A stretch of DNA of 64,000 bases. It comes from Kitasatospora sp. NBC_00458 (GTDB taxonomy: Bacteria; Actinomycetota; Actinomycetes; Streptomycetales; Streptomycetaceae). Below, in pieces: positions 53,901 through 64,000 of the stretch; position 1 is the stretch's first letter, and every line of letters starts with the position of its first letter. Below the pieces are notes generated by a model that saw only the letters and a program-made list of their open reading frames with translations, did not search any database and had not been told where the DNA came from. The translations under genes were made by a program, and so were the position numbers. The stretch spans positions 992,001-1,056,000 of the forward strand of contig NZ_CP107904.1 in the NCBI RefSeq assembly GCF_036013975.1, in the 5' to 3' direction.

Positions 53901-56900
53901 GGCCCGCGGCGGCTGGTCAGCAGCAGCCGGCGGACTCCGTGCGCGGTCACCAGGTGGCGGGCCACCAGGGCGCCGAGGGCGCCCGTGCCGCCGGTGACCA
54001 GCACCGTCCCGTCGGGGCCGAAGGCGGGAGCGGCGGGAGCGGCGGTCCCGGCCGGGGCGCTGCGGGCGATCCTCGGGGCGTACAGGGTGCCCGCGCGCAG
54101 GGCCAGTTGGGGTTCGCCGGAGTCGGCGGCGGCCGCGGTGGCGACGGCGAGCGCCCGGGCGGACGCCTCGTCGCCGTCGACGTCGACCAGCACGATCCGC
54201 TCCGGGTTCTCCGACATCGCGGAGCGGACCAGCCCGCCGACGGCCGCGGCGGCGAGGTCGCGCACGGGGTCGTCGGCGCCGACGGACACCGCGCCGCGGG
54301 TGACCACCGCGAGGCGCGTACCGGCGAAGCGCGGGTCGGCGAGCCAGGCCTGGACCAGTGCCAGGGCCCGGTTCACGGCCGCGTGCACGTCCGCGACGGG
54401 CGGCAGGCCGGGGGCGCCCGCCACCGCGGCGTCCGCGCCGGGTCCGGTGCCCGGCCACGGGAGGACGACGACCTCGGGTACGGGTGCGCCGCCGTCGACC
54501 GCGGCCGTGAGCGCGGCCAGGTCCGCGTGGACGGCCGCGTCCAGGGCTCCGGCGAACGGTGCCGCGTCCCCGGCCACCGCCCACGTCCCCGGGCCGGGTA
54601 CCGGAACGGCGCCCGGACGGGGCAGCGGCGTCCAGCGGACCTCGTACAGCGGGTCCTGGCGGGCCGTCGCGGCGGACCGCAGCTTCTCGGGCGAGACCGG
54701 GCGGACCGCGAGCGAGCCGACCTCGGCGACCGGCAGGCCGTCACGGTCGGCGAGGGTCAGGGCCACCGACTCCGGTCCGGTGCGCCGCAGCCGGACCCGG
54801 GCCGCGGCCGCGCCGGGGGCGAGCAGGCGGACGTCGCGCCAGGAGAACGGGAGCGACACCGGTCCGGCACCGGGGTCGGCGCGGTCGGCGAACGCCGCGA
54901 TGCCGAGCAGGTGCTGGGTCGCGTCCATCAGGGCGGGGTGGGTGCCGAAGCGGTCGGCCTCGTGGGCGACGCCCTCGGGCAGCTCGACCTCCCCGTAGAC
55001 CTCGTCGCCGCGCCGGGCGGCGGCGCGCACGCCGTGGAAGGCCGGGCCGTAGGTGACGCCGCTGTCGGCGAGCCAGTCGTAGAAGCCGTCGAGCGGGACG
55101 GGCTCGGTGCCGGCGGGCGGCCAGACGGCGAGGTCGGCGACGGGTGCGGCGCCGGGCGCGGGCTCGACCGTGCGGGCCAGGGTGCCCACGGCGTGCCGGG
55201 TCCACGGCTCGCCCGGGTCGTCCGTCCCGGGCCGCGAGTGGATCGCGACGGCGCTGCGTCCGTCCTCGTCGGGGGCCTCGACCCAGAGCTGGAGCTGGAC
55301 GGCGCCGCGTTCGGCGAAGACCAGCGGCGCCTCCAGGGAGAGCTCCTCGACCAGCTCGCGGCCGGTCCGCCGGCCCGCGTGCAGCGCCAGTTCCAGGAAG
55401 GCCGTGCCGGGGAGCAGCACCGTCCCCAGCACCACGTGGTCGGCGAGCCACGGGTGGGTGTCGAGCGAGAGCAGGCCGGTGAACAGCGAGCCGTGGCCGT
55501 CGGCGAGTTGCACCACGGCGCCGAGCAGCGGGTGGTCCGCGGCGCCCTGGCCGAGGCCGGTCGCGTCGGTCGCGGCGACGCCCGCGTCGAGCCAGAAACG
55601 GCGCCGGTCGAACGCGTAGGTCGGCAGGTCGACACGGCGGCGTCCGCGGCCCGCACCGAGGGCGTCCCCGGCCGTGAGCGCCGCCCAGTCGACCGCCGCG
55701 CCGCGCACGAACGCCTGCCCCAGCGCGGCCAGCACTCCGGTCACCGCGTCCCGGTCGCGGTGCAGCGCGGCGATGGCCGCGACCGTCCCGGCCGCCTCCT
55801 CGGCGGCGAGGCACTCCGCGACCATCGGCGTCAGCGCGGCCTCCGGCCCGAGCTCCACGAAGGTGGTCACCCCGGCGGCCCGCAGCGCGCCGACCGCGTC
55901 GCCGAACCGGACCGTGCGCCGGAGGTGCTCGACCCAGTACGCCGGGTCGGCGAGCCGCTCCGGGGCGACGATCCCGCCCGTCACGTTGGAGGCCAGCGGG
56001 ATCGCCGGGGCCCGGAGGCGCAGCCCCTCGACGACCCCGGCGAACTTCTCCAGGACCGGCTCCATCAGCGCGGAGTGGAAGGCGTGCGAGACCCTCAGCC
56101 GCGCGACCCGGCGGCCGCGGGCGGCGAACTCGGCGCGCACCCGCTCGACGGCCTCACCGGTGCCGGAGACCACCACGCTCGCCGGCCCGTTGACGGCGGC
56201 CAGTCCCACCTCGCCCGGCACCGCCGCCAGCACCGCGGCGGCCTCGGCCTCGGACGCGCCGACCGCGAGCATCGCGCCGCCGGCCGGCAGCGCGCCCATC
56301 AGGCGGGCCCGGGCGGCGACCAGGGTGACGGCGTCGTCCAGCGACAGGACCCCGGCGACGTGCGCGGCGGTGATCTCGCCGAGGGAGTGGCCGGCCACGT
56401 AGTCGGGTGCCGCCCCCCACGACGTCCACAGGCGGTAGAGGGCCACCTCGAAGGCGAACAGCGCGGGCTGGGCGACGCCGGTGGGCTCGGGCTCCGCCCG
56501 GTCGGCGGGCTCGGCCCGGCCGGTGCTCCCCGGGGTGCCCAGCACGGCGTCGAGGACGGAGAACGGGGTCACGCCCTCGAAGGCCGCGCAGACCTCGTCC
56601 AGTGCGGCGGCGAACACCGGGAAGGCGCCGTAGAGCTCCCGGCCGGTCCCGCGCGAGCGGGCGCCCTGGCCGGTGAAGAGGACCGCGGTCCGCCCCGGGC
56701 CGCGCCGCACGGCGCCGGTGACCACCGTCGCGCCGCCGCCCTCCACGGTGGCGGCGGGCCCGTCGGCCCCGTCCGCGAGGGCCGCGAGCCCGGCCGCCAG
56801 CTCGGCGGGCTCCCGGCCGACCAGCACCGCCCGGTGCTCCAGCACCGCCCGGCCCGAGGCCAGCGACCACGCCACGTCGGCCGGGTCGGCGCCGGGGTGT

Positions 56901-58516
56901 CCGGCGGCCCAGTCCCGCAGGCGGGCCGCCTGCGCCCGCAGCCCGGCCCCGGTGCGCGCCGAGACCACCCACGGGACGGCGCCGGGAGCGGCGCCGGGGA
57001 CGGCCTCCGTCAGGACCGCAGGCGCGTCGGCCGCCGGTGCCTCGGCAGGCGGTGCGTCGGCGGCCGGTGCGTCGACGGGCGGTGCGTCGGCGGCCAGTGC
57101 GTCGGCAGGCAGTGCGTCCGCAGGCGGCTCGTCCGCGGTCAGCGACCCGTCCTCGGACGGCGCCTCCTCGATGATCACGTGCGCGTTGGTGCCGCTCACC
57201 CCGAACGAGGACACGCCGGCCCGGCGCACCCGCTCGCCCGCGGGCCAGGCCACCGGCTCGGTGAGCAGCTCGACGCGGCCCGCCTCCCAGTCGACCATCG
57301 GCGTGGGTTCGTCGACGTGCAGCGTGCGCGGCAGCACGCCGTGCCGCAGCGCCATGACCGTCTTGATCACGCCGGCCACGCCGGCCGCGGCCTGGGTGTG
57401 CCCGAGGTTGGACTTCACCGAGCCGAGGCGCAGCGGCCGGTCCGCGGGCCGCCCCTGCCCGTAGGTGGCGAGCAGTGCCTGGGCCTCGATCGGGTCGCCG
57501 AGCCGGGTGCCCGTGCCGTGCGCCTCGACGGCGTCGACGTCGGAGGGGTTCAGCCGCGCGCCGGCCAGCGCCTGCCGGATCACCCGCTCCTGGGCCAGGT
57601 CGTTGGGCGCGGTGAGGCCGTTCGACGCGCCGTCCTGGTTGACCGCGGAGCCGCGCACGACGGCGAGCACGGGGTGCCCGTTGCGGCGGGCGTCGGAGAG
57701 CCGCTCGACGAGCAGCATGCCGACGCCCTCGCTCCAGCCGGTGCCGTCGGCCGTCGCCGCGAAGGACTTGCAGCGGCCGTCCGCCGCGAGGCCGCGCTGG
57801 CGTGAGAACTCGTCGAACGCGCCCGGGGTGGCGAGCACGGTCGCGCCGCCGGCGAGCGCGAGGTCGCACTCGCCGGCGCGCAGCGCCTGGCACGCGAGGT
57901 GGAGGGCGACCAGCGAGGAGGAGCACGCGGTGTCGACGGTCACGGCCGCGCCTTCGAGCCCCAGCGCGTAGGCGATCCGGCCCGAGGCCACGCTGACCAG
58001 GCTGCCCGTCAGCAGGTGGCCCTCGACCTCCTTGGGGATGCTGGCGAGCCGGGACAGGTAGTCGCCGGCGATCACGCCGACGAACACGCCGGTCCGGCTG
58101 CCGCGCAGCGAGGTCGGGTCGATCCCGGCCCGTTCGAGGGTCTCCCAGGACGCCTCCAGCAGCAGCCGCTGCTGCGGGTCCATGGCGAGCGCCTCGCGCG
58201 GCGAGATCCCGAAGAAGTCGGGGTCGAAGTCGGCCGCGTCGTCCAGGAAGCCGCCCCGGTAGGAGGCCCCGCCGACGGTCTCGGTGTGCTCCCAGCCGCG
58301 CCCGGAGGGGATGCCGGTGATCGCGTCGGCGCCGCTGCGGACCAGCTCCCACAGCTCGTCCGGGGAGGTGACCCCGCCGGGGTAGCGGCACTGCATGCCG
58401 ACGATGGCGACGGGCTCGTGCCACCGGTCCTCGGCGTCCCGGAGCCGGGTCCGGGTGTCGTGCAGCTCGGTCGCCGCCCGGCGCAGGTAGTCGCGAAGTT
58501 GCTCTTCGTTCGCCAT
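47924..58516 (-). CDS. Type I PKS, two modules: KS-AT-DH-KR-ACP and KS-AT-KR-ACP
   Basis: 3530 residues. After the docking helix ([13 protein letters not shown]), module one has KS (DTACSSS, about 200), AT (GHSLGE about 712, HAFHS: malonyl-CoA), DH (HxxxG in [12 protein letters not shown] about 1028, Asp in LMDATQH about 1197), KR (GGTGALG about 1511, VDD and [14 protein letters not shown]1 type) and ACP (LGFDSL about 1814). Module two has KS (DSACSSS about 2050), AT (GHSQGE about 2539, YASHS: methylmalonyl-CoA), KR with GAGVWGG and [12 protein letters not shown] (A1 type) and ACP (about 3412). A C-terminal docking tail follows. The first module should make a double bond, the second a hydroxyl beside a methyl branch. 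ATG at 58516 has GGAG upstream. Confidence 0.95.
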   Translation of the reverse strand: MANEEQLRDYLRRAATELHDTRTRLRDAEDRWHEPVAIVGMQCRYPGGVTSPDELWELVRSGADAITGIPSGRGWEHTETVGGASYRGGFLDDAADFDPDFFGISPREALAMDPQQRLLLEASWETLERAGIDPTSLRGSRTGVFVGVIAGDYLSRLASIPKEVEGHLLTGSLVSVASGRIAYALGLEGAAVTVDTACSSSLVALHLACQALRAGECDLALAGGATVLATPGAFDEFSRQRGLAADGRCKSFAATADGTGWSEGVGMLLVERLSDARRNGHPVLAVVRGSAVNQDGASNGLTAPNDLAQERVIRQALAGARLNPSDVDAVEAHGTGTRLGDPIEAQALLATYGQGRPADRPLRLGSVKSNLGHTQAAAGVAGVIKTVMALRHGVLPRTLHVDEPTPMVDWEAGRVELLTEPVAWPAGERVRRAGVSSFGVSGTNAHVIIEEAPSEDGSLTADEPPADALPADALAADAPPVDAPAADAPPAEAPAADAPAVLTEAVPGAAPGAVPWVVSARTGAGLRAQAARLRDWAAGHPGADPADVAWSLASGRAVLEHRAVLVGREPAELAAGLAALADGADGPAATVEGGGATVVTGAVRRGPGRTAVLFTGQGARSRGTGRELYGAFPVFAAALDEVCAAFEGVTPFSVLDAVLGTPGSTGRAEPADRAEPEPTGVAQPALFAFEVALYRLWTSWGAAPDYVAGHSLGEITAAHVAGVLSLDDAVTLVAARARLMGALPAGGAMLAVGASEAEAAAVLAAVPGEVGLAAVNGPASVVVSGTGEAVERVRAEFAARGRRVARLRVSHAFHSALMEPVLEKFAGVVEGLRLRAPAIPLASNVTGGIVAPERLADPAYWVEHLRRTVRFGDAVGALRAAGVTTFVELGPEAALTPMVAECLAAEEAAGTVAAIAALHRDRDAVTGVLAALGQAFVRGAAVDWAALTAGDALGAGRGRRRVDLPTYAFDRRRFWLDAGVAATDATGLGQGAADHPLLGAVVQLADGHGSLFTGLLSLDTHPWLADHVVLGTVLLPGTAFLELALHAGRRTGRELVEELSLEAPLVFAERGAVQLQLWVEAPDEDGRSAVAIHSRPGTDDPGEPWTRHAVGTLARTVEPAPGAAPVADLAVWPPAGTEPVPLDGFYDWLADSGVTYGPAFHGVRAAARRGDEVYGEVELPEGVAHEADRFGTHPALMDATQHLLGIAAFADRADPGAGPVSLPFSWRDVRLLAPGAAAARVRLRRTGPESVALTLADRDGLPVAEVGSLAVRPVSPEKLRSAATARQDPLYEVRWTPLPRPGAVPVPGPGTWAVAGDAAPFAGALDAAVHADLAALTAAVDGGAPVPEVVVLPWPGTGPGADAAVAGAPGLPPVADVHAAVNRALALVQAWLADPRFAGTRLAVVTRGAVSVGADDPVRDLAAAAVGGLVRSAMSENPERIVLVDVDGDEASARALAVATAAAADSGEPQLALRAGTLYAPRIARSAPAGTAAPAAPAFGPDGTVLVTGGTGALGALVARHLVTAHGVRRLLLTSRRGPQAPGAAELAAELTGLGAEVEVTACDTADRDALAALLAGVPAGHPLRGVVHTAGVVDDGVIGALTPERVAAVLRPKVDAATHLHELTRGLDLTAFVLYSSVAGVIGSRGQANYAAGNAYLDALAQHRRAHGLPGVSLAWGLWEEESGLMKDDFTATDRQRINRSGVLPLSDRQGLALFDAALSRGEALLAPVRLDLAALRRLDDELPVILSGLVPAKRRSGGEDARKLAQRLAGRPETEQVQLLTDLARRQAAVVLGHPGPEAVAPERAFTELGFDSLTALEMRNRLNAATGLRLPATVLFDYPNATALARFLRTGLLSLPGSAPAPAAVRARVLDEPIAVVAMSCRFPGGIAGPEDLWRCVADGVDTVAPFPTDRGWDLAELYDPDPDRSGRCYTREGAFMRGIDRFDSELFGISPREALAMDPQQRMLLETSWEAFERAGIDPVSLRGSNTSVFAGLMYADYAAGRVQNVDDELEAYIGNGNSFGVASGRVAYTLGLEGAAVTVDSACSSSLVSLHWAAHALRTGECDLALAGGVTIMSTPSVFVEFARQRGLAPDGRCKSFAAGADGTAWGEGIGMLLLERLSDARRNGHPVLAVVRGSAINQDGASNGLTAPNGPSQQRVIRQALANAGLGTADVDAVEAHGTGTTLGDPIEAQALLATYGQGRPEDRPLWLGSVKSNFGHTQAAAGVAGVIKMVMAMRHGVLPRTLHVDAPSPHVDWSAGRVELLAEEQVWPELDRPRRAAVSSFGISGTNAHVILEQAPAEPQSAPAEPQPVPAAVEAPSDAPAEALAATTVEGAAVPADPADPADPAGLGGVVPWVLSARTEGALRAQAARLGEWAAAHPAADPADVAWSLASGRATLERRAVVWGRDGAELAAGLRALADGAASTAPSVAAGDAGGPGAGTVTGPVLVFPGQGSQWAGMAAELLATSPVFADAVAECAAVMDPLTDWSLAEVLRDGSGALLDRVDVVQPALFAVMVGLARWWESAGVRPAAVIGHSQGEIAAAHVAGLLPLADAARIAVLRSRALRQVSAVGGGMLSVGVTAERAAELVAGDARLSLAAVNGPTSVVLSGSVEALSVIAADCERADVRARWIPVDYASHSAHMDVLRDELHELLAGTAPQPGRVTMYSTVTGGSVTDHATLTGPYWYDNLRGTVRLDTAVRAALADGHTVFVECSPHPGLVVPLEDLIAEAGAGGTVLHTLRRGEGGPGRLVAALAAGYAHGLAVDWAGLLHHDGVHRVDLPTYAFQGRRYWLDPDAGTALPGRAKRPAAAPAGDPVDARLWDTVAEAGTTGLAALLGLAEDAPLRDVQPALAAWRTRQQAESVVRTWRYAEQWEPWTDAPPVPERLTGRWLVVTPRGPAAGPLRATVTGALTGRGAEVLAPDADELPARRADLAAWLREAAGAGPLAGVLALPVGDLAETDPAPALAAFVTLVQALGDAGVDAPLWCVTQGAVPVLGEPPLSAVAAAVQGLGRVVGLEHPGRWGGLIDLPGTADARAAGTLAAVLGAGPADEEIAVRPLGVFVRRLARLPHAEGRSAREAAWQPGRTALVTGGTGALGGRVAHWLARAGVGHLVLAGRSGGAAPGAARLREELTAAGAEVEIAACDVSDRAAVAALLDGLRARGLRVDTLVHAAGAEVGGPFDLTTRQDVDEALAAKVGGALVLDELLREDEPDTFVLFTSGAGVWGGAGQGAYAAANAYLDALAARRRDRGAAATAIAWGRWGGGAGMSAGEAGARLDRIGVPAMAPELALEALRQALEEDLTCVTVADIDWPRFAVGYTAARPRPLIADLVAAATPADTGAAPEDGSGAGAPELLRERLAGLSGADRHRELLALVRAEVAAQLGHTDPAEIEPERPFRDLGFDSLAAVGLRNRLTAATGLTLPTTLVFDHPTSDALAEHLDRELFGDTAPGASALDGLDRLEADLSALDGPAERERVAARLSELAARLRGTPRQAAEAGRDLDGATDDEMFDILGEEFGIS

Positions 58517-58581
58517 CGGGTGTGCTCCGTGAGTGTCCGGGAGGACGGGTTGGCCCCAGCCCCGTGATTCGGTGGTCGGCG

Positions 58582-58700
58582 GGTCGGTCGGCGTCGGCGG
58601 TGGTCGGAAGGTCGGTCGGCGTCGGCGGTGGTCGGAAGGTCGGTCGGTCAGGCGGCCGGTCGGCCGGTCGGCCGGTCAGCGGTCGGCCGGTCAGCGGTCG
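58582..58700. repeat. Tandem repeats between PKS genes
   Basis: A 28-bp unit starting GGTCGGTCGGCGTCGG is exact at 58582-58609 and 58610-58637, with a third partial copy. Shorter CCGGTCGG/CCGGTCAG repeats run on to 58700 and through the stop codon of the upstream PKS gene (58691-58693). It is simple-sequence expansion with no other structure visible. Confidence 0.75.
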
Positions 58701-61700
58701 GTGCCCTGGTCGATGAAGTCGAACAGGTCCTCGTCCGTGGCCGACCCGAACTTCTCCTCCGCGGGCGGGACTTCGGGATCGGTCCGGTCGTCCGCGCGGC
58801 GCTCGGCCAGCTCCCGGAGCCGCTCCGCGGCCTTGGCCCGGTCCTGGTCGTCGAGCAGGGCGAGCATCGCCTCGATCCGGTCGATCTCGCCGAGCACGGA
58901 GTCCCACGAGACGGTGTGCTCCCGGCGCAGCCGGGCCTGCAGGTGGCGGGCGAGGGCGGCCGCGTTGGGGTGACTGAAGATCAGCGTGGCGGGCAGCGGG
59001 AGCCCGGTCGCGGTCTTCAGCCGGTTGCGGACGGCGAGGGCGGTGAGGGAGTCGAAGCCCAGGTCCTTGAACGCCGTCCCGGGGTCGATCTCCTCGGGGT
59101 CGGCGTGGCCGAGGATCGAGGCGGCGCAGGACCGCACCAGGTCGACCAGCGCCCGCTCCTGCTCGTCGTCCGGCAGGCCCAGGAGGCGTTCGAGGAGCAC
59201 CGGGGCGGGCTCGGCCGCGCCGTCCGCGCCCCCGCCGCGCCGGGCCCCGGCGACCAGCCCGCCCAGCAGCGGCGACACGCCCCGGTCGCCGCGGCGCACG
59301 GCCGCGGTGTCGGCGCGGACCGGGGCCAGGGCGGCCTCGGGGCGGGTCAGCGCCTCGTCGAGCAGGGCCAGTGCCTGGTCCTCGGTGAGCGTCAGCAACC
59401 CGCCGTGGCGGGCGCTCCCGGGGGTCTCCGGGTGGGTGCCCGCCCCGCTCCCGCCTTCGCGGCCGTCCTCACCACCGGTGACGGGGACGTCGCCGTCGCC
59501 GGACGCCGCGGCGTCCGGCCCGGCCCACGGGCCCCAGGCCAGCGAGAGGCCCGGGAGCCCCTGGGCCCGCCGGTGCTGGGCCAGCGCGTCGAGGAAGGCC
59601 GCGCCCGCGGCGTGCTCCGCCCGGGCGCCTCCGCCGGTCAGACCGGCCGCCGAGGCGTGCAGGACGAACGCGGAGAGGCCGAGGCCGCGGGTCAGCTCGT
59701 GCAGGTGCCACGCGCCGTCCACCGCCCGGCGCAGCGCCGCCTCCGGATCCGATTCCACCGGCTCCGCCGCCGCGTCCGGGTCCGCGTCCGCGGCGCCCTC
59801 CGTGACCGCCGTCGGCGTGCCGGCCGCGTGCACGACGGCCCGCAGCGGGTGTTCCGCCGGGACGGCCGCGAGCACCCTGGCCAGCGCGCCCCGGTCGGCG
59901 CTGTCGCAGACGGTCACCTCGACCGCCGCGCCGAGCGCGAACAGCTCGGCCGCCAGCTCCGTCACCCCCGGGGTGGACGCCCCGTGACGGCTCGCCAGCA
60001 CCAGCCGGCGGACGCCGTGCGCGGTCACCAGGTGCCGGGCCGTCGTGGCGCCGAGGCGTTCCTCGGCTCCCGTCACCAGCACCGTGCCGTCCACCGGGAA
60101 GGGCGGGTCGGCGGCCTCGGCCGCCGGGACCCGGCTCAGCACCGGGAGGAGCAGCCGGCCGCCGCGCACCGCGAACTCGGCCCCTCCCGCGTCCGCCGCC
60201 CCCGGCTCCGCCGCCTCCCCGTCCGCGGCGGCGTCCGCGAGGGTCGCCACCGCCGCCGCGAGCGCCTCCGGGGAGGCCTCGTGGTCGTCGAGGTCGGCGA
60301 GGACGGTCCCCGCCGGGTGCGCGGACCGGGCCGCGCGGACGAGTCCCCACAGGGCGGCTGCCCCGGGATCGGTGACGCGGTCGCCGAGTTCGGCGAGCAC
60401 GGCACCGCCGGTGACCACCACCAGGCGGGTGGCGGCGAACCGCGGGTCCGCCGCGTGGTCGCGCAGGGCCGCGAGCACGGCCCGCACCGAGGCGCGCACC
60501 GCGTCCGGGGCCCGGTCGCCGTCCGGGGTGGCGGGCACGGCCAGCGCGATCCGGTCGGGCACCGGCGCACCCGCGTCGACCGCGGCGGCCAGGCCGGACC
60601 AGTCCGGGTGGACGACCGCCCCGGTCGCCCGGGCCAGCGCGTCGGACCGGCCCAGGACGGCCCAGCCGCCCCCGTTCCGACCGGCCGCGCCGCGCGACGG
60701 CGACGACGGCGCGGGCGCCTGGACCCACTCCAGCCGGGTCAGCACGGGCCGTTCGCCGCCCGCCGCGCGCAGCTCCCGCGCCGACCACGCGCGCAGCCCG
60801 ACCGCCTCCACGGCCCCGACCGACCGGCCGGTCTCGTCTGCGAGCCCGACCGAGAGGGTGTCGGCGTCCGTCACCCGCAGGGTCACCCGCGCGGCCGGCA
60901 GCGGCCCGGGGACGACGGTGACGCCGCGCCAGGCGGACACCAGCCGGACGTGGCCGGGCTCGGGCCGCGGCCCGTCCCCCGCCCGCTCCGGTGCGAGTCC
61001 GTACACGGCGGGTTCGAGCAGCGCCGGGTGCAGGTCGAGCCGGGCGGTGTCCTGGCCGTCGCCGCCGTGGGCGAGTTCGGCGAAGAGCTCCTCACCGCGC
61101 CGCCAGGCGGCCCGCATCCCCTGGAAGGCGGGGCCGAGCCGCAGGCCCGAGCGGGTGAGGCGCTCGTAGGCGTCGGCGACGGACACCGGGGTGGCGCCGA
61201 TCGGCGGCCACTGCTCCGGCCGGCCCGTCGGACGGTGGGAGCCGGGGGCGACGGTGCCGGAGGCGTGCCTGGTCCACGGTGCGTCCGCGGGCGCGTCCTC
61301 GGGCCGCGAGTGGACGGTGAGGGCGCGGGCCCCGGCGCCGTCGGGCCCGGCCAGGGTGACCTGGAGCCGCACGCCGACCGTCTCGGGCAGCACCAGCGGG
61401 GTGTGGACGGTGAGGTCCTCGACCACCGGGCAGCCGGCCTCGCCGCCGGCCCGGAGCGCGAGGTCCACCAGCAGCGTGCCCGGGACGACGGCCGCGCCGA
61501 GCGCGCTGTGGTCGGCCAGCCAGGGGTGGGAGGTGGTCGACAGCCGTCCGGTGAACAGCGTCCCGGAGCCGTCGGCCAGGTCGACGCCGGCGCCCAGGAC
61601 CGGGTGCTCGACCGCGAACTGCCCCCAGCCCGCGCCGCCGCCCCCGGCGGCGGCCGTGCCGACCGCGTCGACCCAGTGGCGGCGGCGCTGGAAGGCGTAG

Positions 61701-64000
61701 GTCGGCAGGTCGACCCGGGTGGTGCCGTCGCGGCGGACCAGCCCCGCCCAGTCGACCGGCAGACCGCGCCCGAAGGCGTCGGCGAGCGCGGTGGCCAGCC
61801 GCTCCGGGCCGCCGTCGTCGCGCCGCAGGGTCCCCAGGACGGCCCCGGTGACACCGAGGTCGTCGAGGGTGTCGCCGAGCGGCACCACCAGGCCGGGGTG
61901 CGGGCTGCACTCGACGAAGGCGTCGTGGCCGTCGGCGGCGGCCGCGCCGATCGCGGTCTCGAAGCGGACGGTGCGGCGCATGTTCTCGAACCAGTAGGCG
62001 GCGTCGAGCGGGGTCGGCTCGTCGACGGCCGCACCGGTGACGGTCGAGTACATCGGGATCCGGCCCGGCAGCGGCCGCAGGTCCGCCAGCAGCCGGGTGA
62101 CCTCCTCGCGGGCGGCGTCCATCTGCGGCCCGTGCGAGGCGTACGCGGCGGGCACCCAGCGGGCCCGGACGGATTCGGCCTCGCAGCGCTCCATGATCGC
62201 GGTGAGCGCCGCGGTGTCCCCGGAGAGCACGACGTTGGCCGGGCTGTTGACGGCGCCGACCGACACCGCGTCACCGGCGCCCGCCCCGGCGATCAGTTCG
62301 CGGGCGCGTTCGGCCGTCACGGCCACCGCGAGCAGCCCGCCGCGGCAGGCGTCGACCGCCTGCACGGCCCGGACCCGCATCACGGCGACCCGGGCGGCGT
62401 CCTCCAGGGAGAGCAGTCCGGCGACGTACGCGGCGGCGGCCTCGCCCTGGGAGTGGCCGATCACGGCCGCCGGCCGCACCCCGCACGACTCCCACCACCG
62501 GGCGAGTCCGACCATCACGGCGAACAGCACCGGGTGCAGCACCTCGACCCGGGCGAGCGTCGCGGCCGTCGCCTCGTCGGTGCCGCGCAGCACGTCGAGC
62601 AGCGACCAGCCCTCGGCCGCGACCAGCGGGTCGATCGCCGCCGCGCACTCCGCCACGGCCCCGGCGAACACCGGGCTGGCCTCCAGGAGTCCGGCCGCCA
62701 TGCCGAGCCACTGCGAGCCCTGGCCGGGGAAGACGAAGACGGGGCCCGGGCCGGAGGACACCGCTCCCGTGGGCGCTCCCCCGCCGTCGGCGAGTTCGGC
62801 CAGGGCGGCGAGCAGGTCCGCGGTGTCGCGCCCGCGCACCACCGCGCGGTGGTCGAAGACGGCGCGGCCGGTCGCCAGCGACCAGGCCACGTCGGCGGGG
62901 TCGGCCTCCGGGTGCCGCAGGGCCCAGGCGTGCAGGCGGGCGGCCTGGGCGTGCAGCGCCTCGGCGGTGCGGGCCGACAGCGGCCAGGGGACGACCCCGG
63001 CCACACCGCGGGCCCGCTCCGCGGCGCCGTCCGGCACCGCGGCCTCCGGCGTCGTGGGGCCGCCCGGGGTGTCCGGCAGGCCGGCCGGGGCCTCGGCGGG
63101 CGCCTGTTCGAGGATGACGTGCGCGTTGGTGCCGCTGACCCCGAAGGAGGAGACGCCCGCCCGGCGCGGCCGGTCCAGCTCGGGCCACGGCCGGCGCTCG
63201 GTGACCAGGGCGACGTGCCCCGCCGTCCAGTCCACGTGCGGGGTCGGCTCGTCGACGTGCAGCGTCGGCGGCAGTTCGCCGTGGCGCATGGCGAGCACCA
63301 TCTTGAGCACGCCGGCGATCCCGGCGGCGGACTGCGTGTGGCCGATGTTGGACTTGATCGACCCGAGCCAGAGCGGGTTCTCGGCGGTGTGCTCGCGCCC
63401 GTAGGTGGTGAGCAGCGCCTGGGCCTCGATCGGGTCGCCGAGCCTGGTCCCGGTGCCGTGCGCCTCGACGGCGTCGACGTCCGCGGGGGTGAGCCGCGCA
63501 TTGGCCAGCGCCTGCCGGATCACCCGCTGCTGGGAGGGGCCGTTGGGGGCGGTGAGCCCGTTGGAGGCGCCGTCCTGGTTGACCGCGGAGCCGCGGACGA
63601 CCGCGAGCACCCGGTGGCCGCGGCGGCGGGCGTCGGAGAGCCTCTCGACGAGCACCAGCCCGACGCCCTCGCCCCACCCGGTGCCGTCGGCGGCCGACGC
63701 GAACGGCTTGCAGCGGCCGTCGGCGGAGAGGCCGCGCTGGCGGCTGAACTCGACGAACGCCTGCGGGGAGGTCAGCACCGCGACGCCGCCGGCGAGCGCG
63801 AGGTCGCACTCCCCGGAGCGCAGCGCGTTCGCCGCGAGGTGCAGCGCGACCAGCGAGGAGGAGCAGGCGGTGTCGACCGTCACCGCGGGCCCTTCGAGCC
63901 CGAGCACGTAGGAGACGCGGCCGCTGATCACGCTGGTCGCGGTGCCGGTGAGCAGGTAGCCCTCCTGGCCCTCGGCGAGCGCCCCGGAGGTGCCGGTGTG
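58691..64000 (-). CDS. Type I PKS, module KS-AT-DH(inactive)-KR(inactive)-ACP (5' partial)
   Basis: The frame is open to the right edge, so the 5' end is missing; about 1769 residues are seen. KS has DTACSSS, EAHGTGT and KSNIGHT. AT has GHSQGE and YASHG, predicting methylmalonyl-CoA. DH keeps the HxxxG (DHSALGAAVVPG), but the Asp of the second motif is Glu (HPALLEPAVYG). In the KR the NADPH loop GGTGALG is GAEERLG, the active Tyr is His (ARAEHAAGAAF) and the Lys is Ala (LRRAVDGAW), so it is dead. ACP is LGFDSL and a docking tail follows. The module should leave a beta-ketone. It lies upstream of the two-module gene in the same direction. Confidence 0.93.
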   Translation of the reverse strand, partial: HTGTSGALAEGQEGYLLTGTATSVISGRVSYVLGLEGPAVTVDTACSSSLVALHLAANALRSGECDLALAGGVAVLTSPQAFVEFSRQRGLSADGRCKPFASAADGTGWGEGVGLVLVERLSDARRRGHRVLAVVRGSAVNQDGASNGLTAPNGPSQQRVIRQALANARLTPADVDAVEAHGTGTRLGDPIEAQALLTTYGREHTAENPLWLGSIKSNIGHTQSAAGIAGVLKMVLAMRHGELPPTLHVDEPTPHVDWTAGHVALVTERRPWPELDRPRRAGVSSFGVSGTNAHVILEQAPAEAPAGLPDTPGGPTTPEAAVPDGAAERARGVAGVVPWPLSARTAEALHAQAARLHAWALRHPEADPADVAWSLATGRAVFDHRAVVRGRDTADLLAALAELADGGGAPTGAVSSGPGPVFVFPGQGSQWLGMAAGLLEASPVFAGAVAECAAAIDPLVAAEGWSLLDVLRGTDEATAATLARVEVLHPVLFAVMVGLARWWESCGVRPAAVIGHSQGEAAAAYVAGLLSLEDAARVAVMRVRAVQAVDACRGGLLAVAVTAERARELIAGAGAGDAVSVGAVNSPANVVLSGDTAALTAIMERCEAESVRARWVPAAYASHGPQMDAAREEVTRLLADLRPLPGRIPMYSTVTGAAVDEPTPLDAAYWFENMRRTVRFETAIGAAAADGHDAFVECSPHPGLVVPLGDTLDDLGVTGAVLGTLRRDDGGPERLATALADAFGRGLPVDWAGLVRRDGTTRVDLPTYAFQRRRHWVDAVGTAAAGGGGAGWGQFAVEHPVLGAGVDLADGSGTLFTGRLSTTSHPWLADHSALGAAVVPGTLLVDLALRAGGEAGCPVVEDLTVHTPLVLPETVGVRLQVTLAGPDGAGARALTVHSRPEDAPADAPWTRHASGTVAPGSHRPTGRPEQWPPIGATPVSVADAYERLTRSGLRLGPAFQGMRAAWRRGEELFAELAHGGDGQDTARLDLHPALLEPAVYGLAPERAGDGPRPEPGHVRLVSAWRGVTVVPGPLPAARVTLRVTDADTLSVGLADETGRSVGAVEAVGLRAWSARELRAAGGERPVLTRLEWVQAPAPSSPSRGAAGRNGGGWAVLGRSDALARATGAVVHPDWSGLAAAVDAGAPVPDRIALAVPATPDGDRAPDAVRASVRAVLAALRDHAADPRFAATRLVVVTGGAVLAELGDRVTDPGAAALWGLVRAARSAHPAGTVLADLDDHEASPEALAAAVATLADAAADGEAAEPGAADAGGAEFAVRGGRLLLPVLSRVPAAEAADPPFPVDGTVLVTGAEERLGATTARHLVTAHGVRRLVLASRHGASTPGVTELAAELFALGAAVEVTVCDSADRGALARVLAAVPAEHPLRAVVHAAGTPTAVTEGAADADPDAAAEPVESDPEAALRRAVDGAWHLHELTRGLGLSAFVLHASAAGLTGGGARAEHAAGAAFLDALAQHRRAQGLPGLSLAWGPWAGPDAAASGDGDVPVTGGEDGREGGSGAGTHPETPGSARHGGLLTLTEDQALALLDEALTRPEAALAPVRADTAAVRRGDRGVSPLLGGLVAGARRGGGADGAAEPAPVLLERLLGLPDDEQERALVDLVRSCAASILGHADPEEIDPGTAFKDLGFDSLTALAVRNRLKTATGLPLPATLIFSHPNAAALARHLQARLRREHTVSWDSVLGEIDRIEAMLALLDDQDRAKAAERLRELAERRADDRTDPEVPPAEEKFGSATDEDLFDFIDQGTDR

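Noticed and set aside
41304..57805. Two very long + strand open frames (2045 and 3455 codons) opposite the PKS genes
   Set aside because: They are antisense shadows of the PKS reading frames, caused by high GC third positions. Their products are Arg/Gly/Pro-rich with no domain.
1..64000. tRNA or rRNA genes, insertion sequences, integrases, replication origin
   Set aside because: I looked on both strands by eye and saw none. Short or divergent ncRNAs cannot be excluded without a covariance search.

Overview
The window is very GC-rich DNA from an actinomycete, most likely Streptomyces or a close Streptomycetaceae relative. The evidence is the codon bias (G/C at third positions, frequent GTG starts), mycothiol-type and DUF4360-type genes, the XRE / ImmA-IrrE / DUF6545 trio, and modular type I PKS genes. 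No tRNA, rRNA, insertion sequence or CRISPR array was seen. About 55 kb of the 64 kb looks like specialised metabolism: three separate biosynthetic loci and one small RiPP-like operon.

Region A (1-6695, + strand) is the 3' end of a hybrid NRPS/PKS operon. It holds the end of a condensation domain, a free-standing A-PCP protein, an AT-less ketosynthase in which the first catalytic His is Asn, a P450, an MbtH-like protein and a formyltransferase, closed by a perfect 17-bp hairpin. Region B (6781-8549, +) is an XRE regulator, an ImmA/IrrE-like metalloprotease and a DUF6545 protein, with tandem repeats and an inverted repeat around the promoter. Region C (8714-12457, - strand) is a compact operon: a 31-codon putative precursor peptide, a PqqD-M50 membrane metalloprotease fusion and a TPR protein. 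Region D holds htpG and an apparently frameshifted mycothiol-dependent isomerase-family gene.

Region E (15965-31658) is the most informative. Its minus-strand genes follow the order cytosylglucuronate-synthase-like GT, radical SAM BlsE-like, CGA-synthase-related protein, KamA-type aminomutase, DegT aminotransferase, ATP-grasp ligase, MFS exporter, CHAT protein, GAMT-like N-methyltransferase and MilB/BlsM-like N-glycosidase. This is the content, and as I recall it the order, of the blasticidin S locus (blsD to blsM). It would make cytosine from CMP, join it to glucuronate, decarboxylate and transaminate the sugar, and couple it to an N-methylated beta-arginine-type acid. An exported M1 aminopeptidase lies just downstream, and a divergent, apparently leaderless ABC-F ATPase lies just upstream and is a candidate self-resistance gene. 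The odd part is a CHAT-protease-like protein in the middle of the operon.

Region F (31685-37570) is a mixed segment: an LLM flavin oxidoreductase, a beta-helix-like protein, a HEAT/LRV repeat protein, a His-rich-tailed methyltransferase, an AraC regulator and a secreted DUF4360 protein. Region G (38046-64000) is the terminal part of a modular type I PKS locus, transcribed leftward in biosynthetic order. It reads KS-AT-DH(dead)-KR(dead)-ACP (gene enters from the right edge), then KS-AT-DH-KR-ACP-KS-AT-KR-ACP, then KS-AT-KR-ACP-TE. These are followed by an NTF2-like protein, a P450 and a type II thioesterase, with a convergent GT1 glycosyltransferase. The product should be a glycosylated, oxidised macrolide-type polyketide. 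The AT of the last module has codon use unlike everything around it, which points to domain exchange.
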